A stretch of DNA of 64,000 nucleotides, taken from Lumbricus terrestris (taxonomy: Eukaryota; Annelida; Clitellata; Crassiclitellata; Lumbricidae). Made by a program: the position numbers and the translations under genes. The notes below the pieces were generated by a model, which was given only the letters and a program-made list of their open reading frames with translations, was not told where the DNA came from and made no database searches. The stretch covers positions 27,038,900 to 27,102,899 of the forward strand of contig OX457042.1 of assembly GCA_949752735.1 (NCBI GenBank), in the 5' to 3' direction. Positions 31,529 to 44,400 of this stretch are shown here, piece by piece. The number at the start of each line of letters is the position of its first letter. The stretch's first letter is position 1.

Positions 31529-33925
31529 ACAATACCTCTCCTTTAGATTCCCTTGCATTGTGCTGCTCTAATGGATGCTTAGGACTCTGCAATTTGGTTC
31601 TCAATGCCTTAGAACCCAGTCTGAAGTCCATATTCACTTAGCGATGTTGGCAGACTGTGGGACTGTGTGGACCACATGAAAGTGGTTGCCTGGGCAGGGA
31701 CAGATATGAGTGCCTTTTCCATATTCAATCAAGGACTGTGGAAGTTTTTAGCTTTTAATTATGTAAAATTTCTATTCTTTTCGTGTATGTTAATGGGGAA
31801 AAAATTCTCCTGGAAAGGGACCTTTTTCTGTTTGATGTGATGTAACACATCTTTTGCGATCAGCTGATTCAATACAAATGCTTAATTCTCACAGACAAAT
31901 GTAATTAAAGGCAGATTTGGGCAGAAACAATGGGCCATTGATTTTGGAGCATACTTATGATTTAGACCACAAACTGGCAATGGTGATAGTTCCCCGCAGA
32001 ATATATAAATTAAAGATGGCTACAAATGACACAATTTTTCAATAGAACAAAGCAAATTAGAGAAATGTTGGGGGAGTGTGCAACAATGAACAGTGGAACA
32101 TGGCAGAGAAAGTTTTCAGAGATGTTTCTCCATACATGACCTCACCTATGGTAAAACATTGCTTTCCACCTAAATCTGCCAGTGAATGTAATTGAAGATT
32201 TGTATTGTGCTTATTAAGGACTCTGCACATATCTTCTGAGATGGAATAAATTGCAGGCTTACTAGAGCAAACAGTTAGGATGACGACTGTGGTCTGTAAG
32301 CCTGGTATGTTTACTGTGGCCTTTTTGATTGTATGGTAGAAAATAGTATGTGTAGAAAGTAGTATGTGTGCCAATCTGACTGTACTGTATTATAGCAGGC
32401 AGGTCATGTTTTGGCAATGAGCACACTGTGTTTAAGCTTGCTACTGTCCAGCAGGTGGGGATATAAAATGCCCTGGGTAGTTGGGTGTTGTTCTTGAATG
32501 AAATTGAACAGAACAAGCTTTCGTGCTTTGTTTTTGTCCCTTAAAAGTCAAAGCTGATGATGCTGAAATAAAATATTATTTTTTAAGGAGTTTTATTATC
32601 AAAGCAGCTACTCAAACAGTTATTGTCTAGTAATAATTATTTGCATTGTTATATAAAAATAAAACTTCCCAATTTAATGTAAATGGATGTGAAGGATGTA
32701 AAATAATTTATTATTACGATTATCATTTATCTTCTGACAAGTTTGAATTTACATGGACTGGGTGCTTATTGCATCTTTAGAGTGCATTAAAAGTCTAATA
32801 TCACAAATAATTTAAACTTTGTTATTTTCATACTTCACTTTCTTGAGTTTCTTCCCATTTAAACTGACTTTTAAATATTGCACTTTCAGCAATATAAAAA
32901 TTACTGGATTGTAAAGTGTTTTGTTAAGGGGCTACATTACACTCTGTCCAGGAAAAAGGAGCCTTTTGTGGTAACATAAAAATACTATTTAAAATTCATC
33001 GGTGTTTAATATTCCAAGGCCGTTTTAATCCTGACATAATCCTGGCAGTTGTCAGGTTAAAATATAATTATAACAGTTATTTTCATCTAATAATTACGTG
33101 AAAGAATCGTTAATGCTGGGAAGAAATTCGATTAGCCTATTATCGGCGCTCCTAGTGGTCAATGACGAGCGTGTCTTGAAGACCGGTACTTTGAACACAC
33201 CATGTGGTCTAATATTCAAGTTATAAAAAATGGAAATAAAATTTATAAGTGATAAAAAAATAGAAATTTTCTCATATAACATTGTGCCATGCCAAGATTT
33301 TTTTCTCAGATGACGTCAGTGTGATGCCATTGTTGAATGATAGGAACTTTTGTAATTATATCATAATTTAATTTTTTTTAAAGTTATTTTCATGGTATCT
33401 ATAATGGGATCTTTTTCTCCAGACACAGCTAGTGTATTAGCGTATGTTAAGTGCAACACTTTTTGAAAGCTAGGAATTAGAATTGGTAGAGGCCTAGGAT
33501 GATTCATGTATTCCAATACATAGACCTAAAGAAAACATCAGTTTTCTTCTGACACAATTGTCGGTGTTTATCTGCGCATTTGTCAATAGCAATGCTTTTA
33601 TGGGTCTTGAGTAGGAGTACAGCTAGCTGTGATGTGTAGCCATAGTTGTTTTTAACTAAAGATGTGTCTCAAGAGTCCATACAAATGTGACAGAATAGAG
33701 TGCTCGTTGACGCATGACTGCACATATGCATGTGACTGCACATGTGTATATCCTTGTCAGTCATCTATAAATCGAAATATCAAAGGAATGCATAGATTGG
33801 AACTCATTATCAGGCTATGTGTAATTATATGATTTTGCATTAGCCTGCACAGCTATACTGTACATACACACAGATCTGGATGGTTATTAGTCTGCCATTT
33901 GTCAGTAATCGTGCTTTATCAACCA
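31529..33925. other. TMEM231 3' flank and intergenic DNA
   Basis: No coding exon or clear repeat was recognised. AATAAA occurs at 32567-32572 in AT-rich sequence and could be a poly(A) signal for TMEM231, about 1 kb after the stop. Confidence 0.4.
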
Positions 33926-33928
33926 AGT

Positions 33929-34143
33929 GGGGCGCGGTGGTGTAGTGGTGGCGTCGTTGCCTTGAAGCCGGAAGGTTCGAAGTTCGAATCCACCTCGCCG
34001 CGTAAGGACCTTGGGCAAGTCCTTCACTCGCAATTGCTCAGCACTTCGGCGTGAAACTCCGATGCAGTGTCCGCTCTGCATTCGGGAGCGCCTCCGAGTA
34101 GCGAGCTTGAAGGGGCGCTATAACAAGTGCACATACAAACAAA
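33929..34143 (+). mobile_element. tRNA-derived SINE, best-preserved copy
   Basis: GCGCGGTGGTGTAGTGGTGG (A-box region), GTTCGAATCCACC (B-box), CCTTGGGCAAGTCCTTCACT in the body, and the tail GGGGCGCTATAACAAGTGC. It is not a functional tRNA: no cloverleaf is closed by the 5' part. Confidence 0.87.
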
Positions 34144-34267
34144 TGATTCTTCTAAGAAACTTTCTGGAATCTTTGTAATAGATTACCTACAAGCACTACC
34201 TAGCTACCAGTGTGCCCATGCAGATTGAGGCTGGAGCCTGTAGAGAATCTGTACGGGACCCGAAGCT

Positions 34268-34350
34268 GTAACTCCACCACAGCCATAGCCTGTCTGTGGC
34301 AGTGCCAGTCCCAAGTCCGGATGAAGGAGGAGGGCGACGCTAAGCATATT
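34268..34350 (+). repeat. Dispersed repeat (GTGCCAGTCCCAAG family)
   Basis: It matches 3890-3975 in the same orientation, with GGAGGAGGGCGACGCTAA. Confidence 0.55.
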
Positions 34351-34359
34351 TGTTATGAA

Positions 34360-35790
34360 CCAAGTAAATAAATAGTCCTATTATGAGATATCAAGGATCG
34401 ACCCTGTATACCAGTTTATGTCCAAAACGTAAGCTAGGTCTACGTTTAACTCCACTTGCGGCAACTGTGGGATATCGTTCTAATCCCCGCACTCCCCCCC
34501 CCCAATTGGTAAACGCCACACTGCTACAATTCTAATTATGTGAGTCCTCTGTGATCCGTGGAATGCGGGCAGGTTATAGGCCTAGCCTACTGTCTTGGTT
34601 CGCATGATCTGCAGCTAGTTTTTGAACTAAACTCATGGATCTGTGTACAACCTTTCACAACAATCACAACCTTTGTTAAACTCGATTTCCTCGTCACCGC
34701 TAGACCGTGGACAATATATGAGATTCAAACCTAGCATTAGCAAAAAGCATCGATAGCACTCAGCATGCATGGTATAAATGATATATAGGTTCCTGACTGT
34801 AGTGCAGCAAACCGTAGGCCTAACGCACGCAGTCACCGGATATGTCAAACGCACCGTATTGTTATCGATTGCAAAAAGAGGCTTAATTGTGTTCTGTCAC
34901 TGTGTCGTGATCGTACGCTTCGTCTGGTTTTGGTCTGGACAGGTGTGATACTCTTTGGAACGGCTGCCTTTAGGCTATTCACCTTCGTTTATTAAAAAAA
35001 AACTTGAGTTACAATTTTTAAACCGTTATCGGTGAAAATCATTAAAACCGAATTTATTATTAATCGGTGAAATTGGATGAACTATTAATAACTCAGAGAC
35101 TCAATTGGATTTTTGGCCACTTTTATGGAACAGAAGCGATTTTTTTCAACTTGTTAGTTCCATATACTTACTTACTTGCGAACCTGTACATCGGGACTGC
35201 ACAAGATGGCGTTCCTATGTAAACGTCTGCTGAAAATCAACAATGCGTGTCCAGCGGTATGAAAGTAAGCTACTAATTATCAGCTATTTACCGTCTTATT
35301 TTTATCTGTCAGTATTTTTCGTTTATCAGTAAAACGCATCGCCCATTGCAAATGATCATCCCCTAATGCTATGTTTATATAATAAATGTTCGTAGGCCTA
35401 CTCCAAAAAGCCAGTAAGTAAGTAAGTATATACTTTAGTGAACCGTCTGCAAACGCACTGCGGGAACATCAATCAGTTTTGATCACTTTTATGGAACTGA
35501 AGTAAGTAAAGTAAGTAAGTGCATCCTATTTTCAACCAACTGCTGACCGCACGAAAGTTTTACGAATTATTTTAAGAAATCGTAGATGAATGATCCTTGT
35601 TGTTATTGTTTGAATGTTTGACGTAACTGTAAGATGCGTAAGAGTTTGAAGTGTAAGTTAGATGTTTAGTTCGGGGTGTATTTTTTATCTGCATTACAAA
35701 CATCTAGATTTGTTTATCCGAAAAGACGTGTTTGTTGGTGACCAGAATCTATGAGTGTTAGTAATAAATATAAGTTGTTTGTATGCGCCA
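34360..35790. other. Intergenic DNA, no gene seen
   Basis: It contains a C run near 34495, (TAAG)n and CTGCAAACGCACTGCGGGAA near 35420-35470, and short inverted TTACTTACTT runs. No coding sequence was recognised. Confidence 0.4.
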
Positions 35791-35799
35791 GTGCGGCTA

Positions 35800-36825
35800 A
35801 CCCAATGCTCTTCTTCTTCTTTAGGTTCTCTGCCAAGTGGCAGGTCCAAACGTCCAATGTCTCCATCTTTCACGCTGTTGTGCCATGTCCTTTAGTTCTC
35901 TGTAACCCTTCTCCATCATCCCATCCAGCAGTTTTTGTCTAGGTCTTCCTCTGCACCTTTTCCCCTCCAATCTTCCTTCAATTATTTCTTTCTGCAGTGA
36001 GTTTCCTCGCAGCAAATGTCCTATCCAATTCTTTTGTCTTGTCTTTAATGCATCTAGCAGAGATCTTTTCTCTTCTACCATCGTCAGCACTTCCTCGTTC
36101 GTAACATGCTTTGTCCAGCTAATTTTCTCCATCTTTCTCCATACCCACATTTCAAAAGCTTCCAGCCGCTTGGTGTCTTCTTTTCTCATTGTCCATGTCT
36201 CTGCGCCATATAACGTCACACTCCATATCAATGTCTTGACCATTCTTTTCTTCAGATTTCTATTTAGCCCTCCTCTTAGCAATTCTTTCCTTTTTTAGAA
36301 TGCCTCTTTACCCATTGCTATTCTCCTCTTTATTTCTTTAAATGACATTTGACGTCGCTTGATATTAAGCTTCCCAAGTAGCAGAATTCCTTCACCTGCT
36401 CTATTTCTTCTCCATCTATTTTGATACATATAGTTGTTTCCTTTTCCTTACTGATCCTCATAACTTTTGTCTTTTTGATGTTTATTTTCATGTTGTAATC
36501 TTCTGAGGTCGCATTTAGCCGATCCATCATTCGTTGTAGATCCTTTTCGTTTCCTGCCAGCATCGCTTGATCGTCAGCAAACCTTAAAGCTTTTATTAGT
36601 TTTCCTCCTACTTTTATTCCTTCTTCTGTACCATCAATTGCCTCTCTTATTAACTCTTCTATGTATATATTAAACAGTAATGGTGACAACGGACACCCCT
36701 GCCGCACTCCTCTACCAATTTGTCCCGGTTCAGAATATTCTCCTTCTATTCTGACTCTGACCTTTTGCCCCATGTACAGATTTCCAGTGAGTCTTCTGTC
36801 TCTCCAGTCAAGGACTCTGTATTAC
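35800..36825 (-). mobile_element. Non-LTR retrotransposon, RT fragment, frameshifted
   Basis: The minus-strand frame 36773-36330 contains GVRQGCPLSPLLFNIYIEEL and LRFADDQAML (FADD in place of YADD, the polymerase catalytic motif). The frame 36282-35821 has LYGAETWTMRKED and GHLLRGNSLQKEIIEG, typical of the C-terminal part of an endonuclease/RT LINE polyprotein. A frame break and stop lie between them near 36295. It is 5' truncated at about 36825 and ends 3' in a (GAA)n tail near 35812. It is dead. Confidence 0.88.
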
Positions 36826-36829
36826 AGTC

Positions 36830-37950
36830 TTTGGCGCTAGCCTAGTGTGCTTATCTCACTGTGGTTGCTTTAGCGCATATTTACATTTGTATAAGAAAAT
36901 CACTTTAATCTGTGTTCGCTTTGTCGAATTCCCTTGTTTTCGAAACTTCGTATATATGTAATGTTTGTTCACTATGTTGTGAACCTACTTGTTTGTAAAT
37001 GTATGGTGCTGGTTGATGTTGACTAAGAAAGTATGAGGATGCTTTTCAGATCTTAAGTAGTTATCATTCGATCAAATTAGTGTGGAGTCTCAGTCACGAC
37101 TGCCTTATGAAGAAGTAAATGTTTTACCCCAATGGAATTTTGATAACATTGGTTTTTATTTTGGTTCCATTTCCTTGATACAAAAAGTTGGTAAATTGTG
37201 GTTTTTATTTAGAAAAAAAACATTGATTTGAATGATGTGACTCGGACTCCCATTCAAATGGGTGGCATGGGTGAAGCAGCACATGCAATCAATTAATTTA
37301 TCCATTGGGCCACATTTACATTTTACATTCTTAGTTTTAGCTGCTGAGAATAATCTTTTGTCATCATTTCGTACAAACTTTGTTCCAGATATTGCACCAA
37401 AGCCAGGCTTATGTTGCAACACATACTTATAAGATAATGAATAAAATGTGGTAAAAACTGCATGTTTTCAATTTTTGGTTTCTGACAGAAAATTAGAAAT
37501 ATATATATTTCAAACACATTAAAGGTTTTAATGTAATTTAAAACAGCAATTTGTGAAAAACAACTTTTTAAATGATATTTTAGATGCTTTTGAAATGGCT
37601 ATTGTTTTATTAATTCGATGATTTTCCCTAAAATTGTCCACTTTCCAGCCATTAATAGCATTTCAAAGTTATACAAAACTTTAAATTATTTTTGTCAGAA
37701 TGGTAATTCGAACAGCTGAACCATATTTATACTCATAACTTCGAACAGGAACATAATAGAGCAATAACATTTATGTAATTTCAAAGTTCTGAGACACTTT
37801 ACTCTTAAATTACCAGTATATGCTGCTCAAATTGTGAAAAAGCCACTTAATCCTGGTTTTATCAGTCAGTTTGGCCACATTTGTGATTTCACAGGGATGT
37901 TATTGAACTTTCCTCACAGCAACTTAATATATTTTATCTGTTTACATTGC
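36830..37950. other. Upstream flank of GALNT, no gene seen
   Basis: AT-rich and without a recognised repeat or coding exon. Any upstream non-coding exon of the GALNT gene could lie here or further 5'. Confidence 0.35.
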
Positions 37951-38013
37951 AGGTGGTCTGAACAAGATGAGTTTCGCTTGAGAAGCAGACAGGTCATTCT
38001 GTTTTTGCTAGAT

Positions 38014-38449
38014 ATGATTTGCAGACGGCGCAGACTGTTTCTGGTGGCCGTGCTATCTGGCCTCGCTTGGTTTCTCCTCTTGCCATCGCTTTCCCATTTC
38101 AGCACCAAGTCGAATCTAACACACGGTGACGCTGACTCTAAAATTATCAGACATAATTTGAAGCTTCCGAAAGAGTCAGAATCTCGTAACTTTAAGATTT
38201 CACGCGCCGACAGGGAGGAGGAGGTAAGGCAGGTGGAAGAAGTGAAAGACGATGATCTTAGCGAGATCGATTATTATCGACCAGAAGAGAAAAAGATCAC
38301 ATCTGTAAAATATGGAAAGAATTTCAGATTAAATGTTTATTATGCAAGTAAGCCGTCGACTGTAATCGCTCGTCGTCAACATGCCGTGACTCCATCTCGT
38401 ACGAAGACGTCGGATTTCAGTTTGTCTTCAGCGCGAGTCAAGTCTCCAG
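38014..38449 (+). CDS. GALNT: GALNT exon 1 (coding): TM anchor and stem
   Basis: The frame is open to an acceptor TTACATTGCAG ending at 37953, so a 5' UTR exon probably splices in just upstream. The chosen ATG puts basic ICRRRR directly before the hydrophobic helix [15 protein letters not shown], as in other type II enzymes. The exon ends in phase 1 at donor GTTTGT. A short upstream ORF starts at an ATG near 37967. Confidence 0.88.
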
Positions 38450-41400
38450 GTTTGTGTAGACAATTTTTGGTGGTGACCAGCGTATGTGTGTCAGTCTTCC
38501 CATAGAAATAAATCTGTAGAATATCTCAGATTGAATAACTTTTGTTGGGTTATTTTTAAAGGAACAATGTCATTGACATCCAATCATTCCTCTCTCAGAA
38601 TTGCCAAGAGTTTGGAGTTTCAACCTTCTAATCTTTCTTAGGATCCCATAGTTAACACGTTGACCGCCAAGTACGAGTTAACTCGAACTTCAGCCAGTCA
38701 TTTAACATGGCGTGTAGGCGGTCAATGTGTTAAGTCTTCATGGCACACCCAAACACCACGTGGATCAAGTCTGACACTCCCTGTTTGTTTTCTACTATTC
38801 TCACACTGTTAATTTGTTATAAAGTTTTCTGTTTGGTTATTGTTTGCTGGCCATTTTTATTTGGTTAGATATTTGTAGACATGCTGGAAGTTATGAAACA
38901 GATGTTGAGCTGTAGAACTTTGGAAACTTTTCTTATGGTCATAGCACTTTTTAGGAAGACTGAAAAATGGTGAATGTTTAACAGCAGATAAGTAGAGTAC
39001 TTAGAAATTTATGGGACTTTGAAGTTTGAACAATAAAAGAGGAAGTCTTGAGATAAGAGACATCATGTGAATTTTTTTCAATTTAGCCTGAGTTGCATCA
39101 ATGCTTTTCAATTGTTTTGCATCACACATAAACCGTTCTGTTGCACGAGAGTTGGGCTGAAAGCGCAATACTTGAAGGAACGCTGTATTCTGTAAATTCG
39201 CAGAATGAATGAGTAAATGTTTTTAGTATCTTTGTAATCCAGGATGTCGCAAAAGAGGAGGGTAAGTGACAAAATTCGTGCCAGAATCCAGAGCGTCTTC
39301 CACTTAGAAATTTATTTCGTTCTTCACGCTACCTTGCATTCTTCTAAAAAAAATAATTTACATATCGTCACAGGTCACAAAGGTCGCATGGTTCTCATCG
39401 ATCCAAAGTCACTATCAGCCGATGAACGCAAGGTCTACGATTCTGGTTGGGCAACCTACTTCCACAATGAATTCGTCAACAATCTCGTCCCTGCTCAGCG
39501 GATTTTACAGGATGTTCGCAATCCGGCGTAAGCACATCGAATTTTACAGGATGTTCGCAATCCGGCATAAGCACATCGAATATTACAGGATGTTCGCAAT
39601 CCGGCGTAAGCACATTGAATATTACAGGATGTTCGCAATCCGGCGTAAGCACATTGAATTTTACAGGATGTTCGCAATCTGGCGTAAGCACATTGGTTTT
39701 TACAGGATGTTCGCAATCCGGCGTAAGCACATTGGATTTTACAGGATGTTCGCAATCCGGCATAAGCACTTCGCATCCTTCCCAAGATCAGACCAAGTCT
39801 AGCATGTTTTGGAATTTATTACAGTGCTGTTTTTCAGGAATTTTTAGAACTGCACAATCCCTCCTGTCTCTTCCCATTCTCCATGGTAAATTACTTCGAA
39901 TTGGAGGAAAATGTCCTTTTTCAACTAGTTTTAACTGCACAGAAGTGCTTCTGCAACTGCAAAAATCCATTTAGAACTGCACATTTTGTGTACAACTGCA
40001 CGTTAAAAAAAGCCCTGGAGCTTAAGACTTATTAGCATAATTCACATTTGTAAGTTACAGGCAAGTGATGAATGCAAGTAATCGTTATGTGATGCTTTGT
40101 ACGTTGTAGTTAATCATTTATGTGGCATTATTGATTAAAAAATGGACTCGTTGACACAGAGATCTGGCAGAATGATATATGTTTATTATTGATTGGTCTG
40201 AGAGACCCGTTGCATTGCACACGGTACATACATAAAAAACTCACTTTAGAATGCAGATTGATAACACGCTACGTATGACAGATAGCAAGCCACATCTGCT
40301 GAATATTCAATGACTGATCATCATCATTAGCTTTGGTCCTGTCATTTATCAATTTCAGAGACATTCACAGAGATAAAAATAATGAAATGCAATTGGCAGG
40401 ACGAAAGGAAGCAAGGTCATGCTCAATTTGAGCCACCTGTTAAATCATTCAAAAATCGTGGGACCAGGGCTGTTTTTAAGGAATTTTTAGAACTGCACAA
40501 CCCCTTCTTTTCTTTCCCATCCTCCATGGTAAATTACTCCCAATCGGAGGAAAATGGTCTTTTTCAACTAGTTTTAACTGCACAGAAGTGCTTCTACAAC
40601 TGCACAAATCCATTTACAACTGCACATTTTGTGTACAGCTGCACGTTAAAAAAGCCCTGTCGTGGGAGCATCTTGTCTTCGATTTATTACGAGAATTAAT
40701 TAATTTAAAGAACTAATTAAATTCCTGTATTAATTAATGCTGGTAAAGAATATTAGTTGATGAATTCGTGTTGTATTAAATCGGTCGATTTTTCTGCCTC
40801 AGATGTCGTTCGGTGGAATATTCGCTCGGTGATCTTCCCAGCGCAAGCATCATCATCGTCTTCTACAATGAAGCGTGGAAGACTCTCCTACGAACGGTGC
40901 ACAGCGTTTTGGACAGATCACCGGCGGAGCTTATCACGGAAATCCTCTTGGTGGATGATGCGTCCACACATGGTAAAATGATGGTACCACTTCTAATCTT
41001 TGAAACATTTATTTTCACAAGTAACAGCTCACTTTACTTAGTCCCTCCTGTGCAGCTTTGCACATTGGGCAACGCGTCTCCTCCACTCGTTCCTGTCCAT
41101 CATGAGCCCCTGACTTTGTCCCAAGATGCTGTGCTGTTTCTGTTGCATGTGCTTTTTACCCGGGTGGGTGGCGGACCCACCGCGGAACCCGCCTCCTTTC
41201 TTTTGGTTTTGAACTTGCTCAGGCTATCCTTAGAAAACCTTTAATAATTTAAGTGACATGCTGACTGTAATAACAGACCGAAATACATGATTGTAATCAC
41301 CCGACTAATTGTTTAGATTTGGTACAAGTGCTTGCAGCATCTGTATAACAAGCATCTGATTGTTGTATGGTAATTAATAATAAATAATTGATAAATACCT

Positions 41401-44400
41401 AACTATATGTACTTAATTACTTAACTGCCGCAAACGGTGACACTCAATGACTTTCAACAAAGTCCTATCCCAATATTCCGCTCCAGAGGAATCATTACAA
41501 CCTTGCGATAAAACAACGTAGTACTTAATTAGTTATTGCTTATCGATTGTGATGGTGGTATTGTTATTTAGTTATTGCTTATCGATTGTGATGGTGGTAT
41601 TGTTATTTGCAATAACAAAGAACACCTGAAGAGTCAGCTGAGCAACTACATGAGTCATCTGCCACAAATCCGCATCGTCCGACTCGTGACGCACCAGGGA
41701 GCGTCGCACGCGCGTCACATCGGGGCGTCACTGGCGAGAGGAAAGGTCGTCGTGTTTCTCGATGCTCACTGCGAGGTCACCACAGGTTAATACGTCACCA
41801 TCCGTGAAATACTATATATAGATATCTGATGATTTTTATTTTGACATATTCTATTTTAGGGTACGCATACCCTCGAGCTATGGTAATTGGTAAATGCATA
41901 AATTGGGAAGTAAATAAATGATCCCAAGTCCCGGGCCTTGGCATTCATACACTAGTGGCTCAAGGGCTGAATGAAGTAAATGTGCACCCCTTTTACAGTC
42001 CACATAAGATACTGCAGGTTTTAGATGTAATTTTACTTAGTTCAATTGCGATTTACGAGTGAATTCTGAGTAGCCCCTAAGTAGTCCCCTTGAAGAAGCG
42101 CTATATAATTGCACTTAATAAGTGAATGAATGAAAGAGTAAATGAATGATTTAATTTAATATTTTGTATGCCATCATTAATCTATTTTTAATTATTAAGG
42201 TACATGTATCAGGGGCGGATCCAGGGGGCCAATCGGGCCATGCCCCCATTTAAAAAGTGCATGGGATGTGACCCCCTCCCCCATTTGGTTTCTACCAGGT
42301 TTTTTGGCAGAGGAAATTTGTATATTTTCCAGACGTTTCCCCAAGACCGAAAATGTTGTCCAACCCCCCCCTTCGAAAATTTCTGTATCCGCTCTTGACA
42401 TGTATAACATCATGGTTGAAGGCTGCAATTGTATTTTATAACATTTTTTCGTCTGCACGATTCTGCTTTGACAGGTTGGCTGGAGCCTCTGCTGGCGCAC
42501 ATCGCAAGAAACGCATCAAATGTTGCTCTTCCGGTTCTGGATGTTATTGACGACGGCACATTCGCATACAAAGCGTACGACGTGACGCGTATCAGGATCG
42601 GAGGATTCGATTGGAGCCTCACATATCAGTGGATCGAGATTCCCGATCATGAGAAACAGAGGCGTGAAAATGAAATCGATCCGATCAGGTTAATAATAGT
42701 ACTACTACTACTACTACTACTAATAATAATTATAATAATAATTAATGATAATAATAATAATAATAATAAGCTGTTAGAGTGGCTGCAGGATTCCGTCTTG
42801 GACTAACTCTCTGTGCATCGTCGTACATTCATCTGACGTCGACTGTAGCGGGTGGAGCGGCGGAGCAAGCTGCTGAACGAAAAAGCACCAAGTATGCGTC
42901 CCTCCCCGCTACGCATGAATTCATCCCCGTGGCAATTGAGTCACTGGGCCCGATAAACCGGACAGGTCTGTCATTTCTTCAGGAGCTGGGCCGCCGCATG
43001 ACAGAGGCAACGGGCGACCCTAGAGAAAGCATGCACCTGTTCCAGCGGTGGTCAATATGCACGCAGCGGTTCAATGTCGTTGCATTTAAAGGCACCTTTG
43101 AGCACGCTGGAGACGAGAACCTATAAAAAAGCTTTTACTATTTATTGTTTTTAAAGCCTGAGGGATCATATATACCTCGGGCGCTAAAAAAAAGAATAAT
43201 AATAAGAATAGCAATAATAATAATGATAATAATAATAATAAGTTCAATGCCGTTGCATTTCGAGGCACTTTTGCACAATTGACCAATGAGGATGACCGTT
43301 AACTCCAGAACAACAAAGCTTTTATTAATGATTTTAAAGCCTGAGGGATCATTTATGCCTCGGGTGACAAAAAAAGAAAAAAAAAGAATAATAATAATTC
43401 CAGATCATTGCCCCCTAGTTTTTATAAATCCTGAGGGATCATTGATACCTTGGGTAAAAAAAACCAAAAACAAATAATAATATTGACGACAATTTCTATG
43501 GCGTCGTAACACAGCACTTGCCGCTACGAGGGTGCCTTGAGATACCTAAGCACATGATTGATCAGTCGGAGATATGCCTAAAGTAGAGAAGAGATTATGT
43601 GTAGGTTCATGACTGAATTCTTATGCGAGTAACTTGTCTTTCTAAAACTGGTTAGTTTACATTAGTTTACATTGTACTGCCTCTTGAGTTGATGTGCATG
43701 TGACTCGATATATATGTGCTCTTTCAGACGGTGGCGCTCTTTTCCGGTCACTGCCCCTATGACCTGGAATGGTTTCCCTGTTGCATTCAGAGGTTGCATT
43801 GATTTGGGTTTTTTATAATTGAAGAACTTTTTATTTAGCCGTTGCAGGACTGGGGCAACTTCTGAGTGAATTACCTTGAAGGGGAACCATATGAAATTTC
43901 TGAATAAATATTATTAATAATAGTAATAATAATAATTTTTAGACTCCTGAAGGATTTAAAGCATAATAATGATGAATTCCTTAATGATTATAAGAAACAT
44001 AGGTTTGAAGAGATTAAAGGCATGCCTTGGATTACCTTACTTGAGTTATGTTTACAGCACTTTTAAGACTTTCGTAATACATGTGACCAGGCTCATGCAT
44101 GTATATATGTACACATTGTATATGTACATACAAAACATGCATACAGTCAAGCACACCAGACCTTACCGTGACATGTTTTTATCTTTGTTTCAAAGACGTC
44201 GACTGTAGCGGGTGGAGCGGCATATGGTGCATTTGTGAATTTGTTGTAGGACCCCAGTGATGTGGGGAGGTATATTCGCCATATCTCGTAATTTCCTGAA
44301 TCGGCTGGGTGGATTTGACCAGAGTCTTTCAATGTTTGGATCGGGACAGAACCTCGAAATGTCTTTCAAGGTATACACTGAGTCACTTCAATTCCATTTA

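Noticed and set aside
33929..34005. tRNA gene suggested by A-box and B-box sequences
   Set aside because: The boxes belong to a dispersed ~215-bp SINE present in several copies, and no complete cloverleaf is formed.
39243..39261. Possible 19-nt microexon (between TAATCCAG and GTAAGT) in GALNT intron 1
   Set aside because: The splice sites look good, but 19 nt would shift the frame between exons 1 and 2, which join correctly without it.
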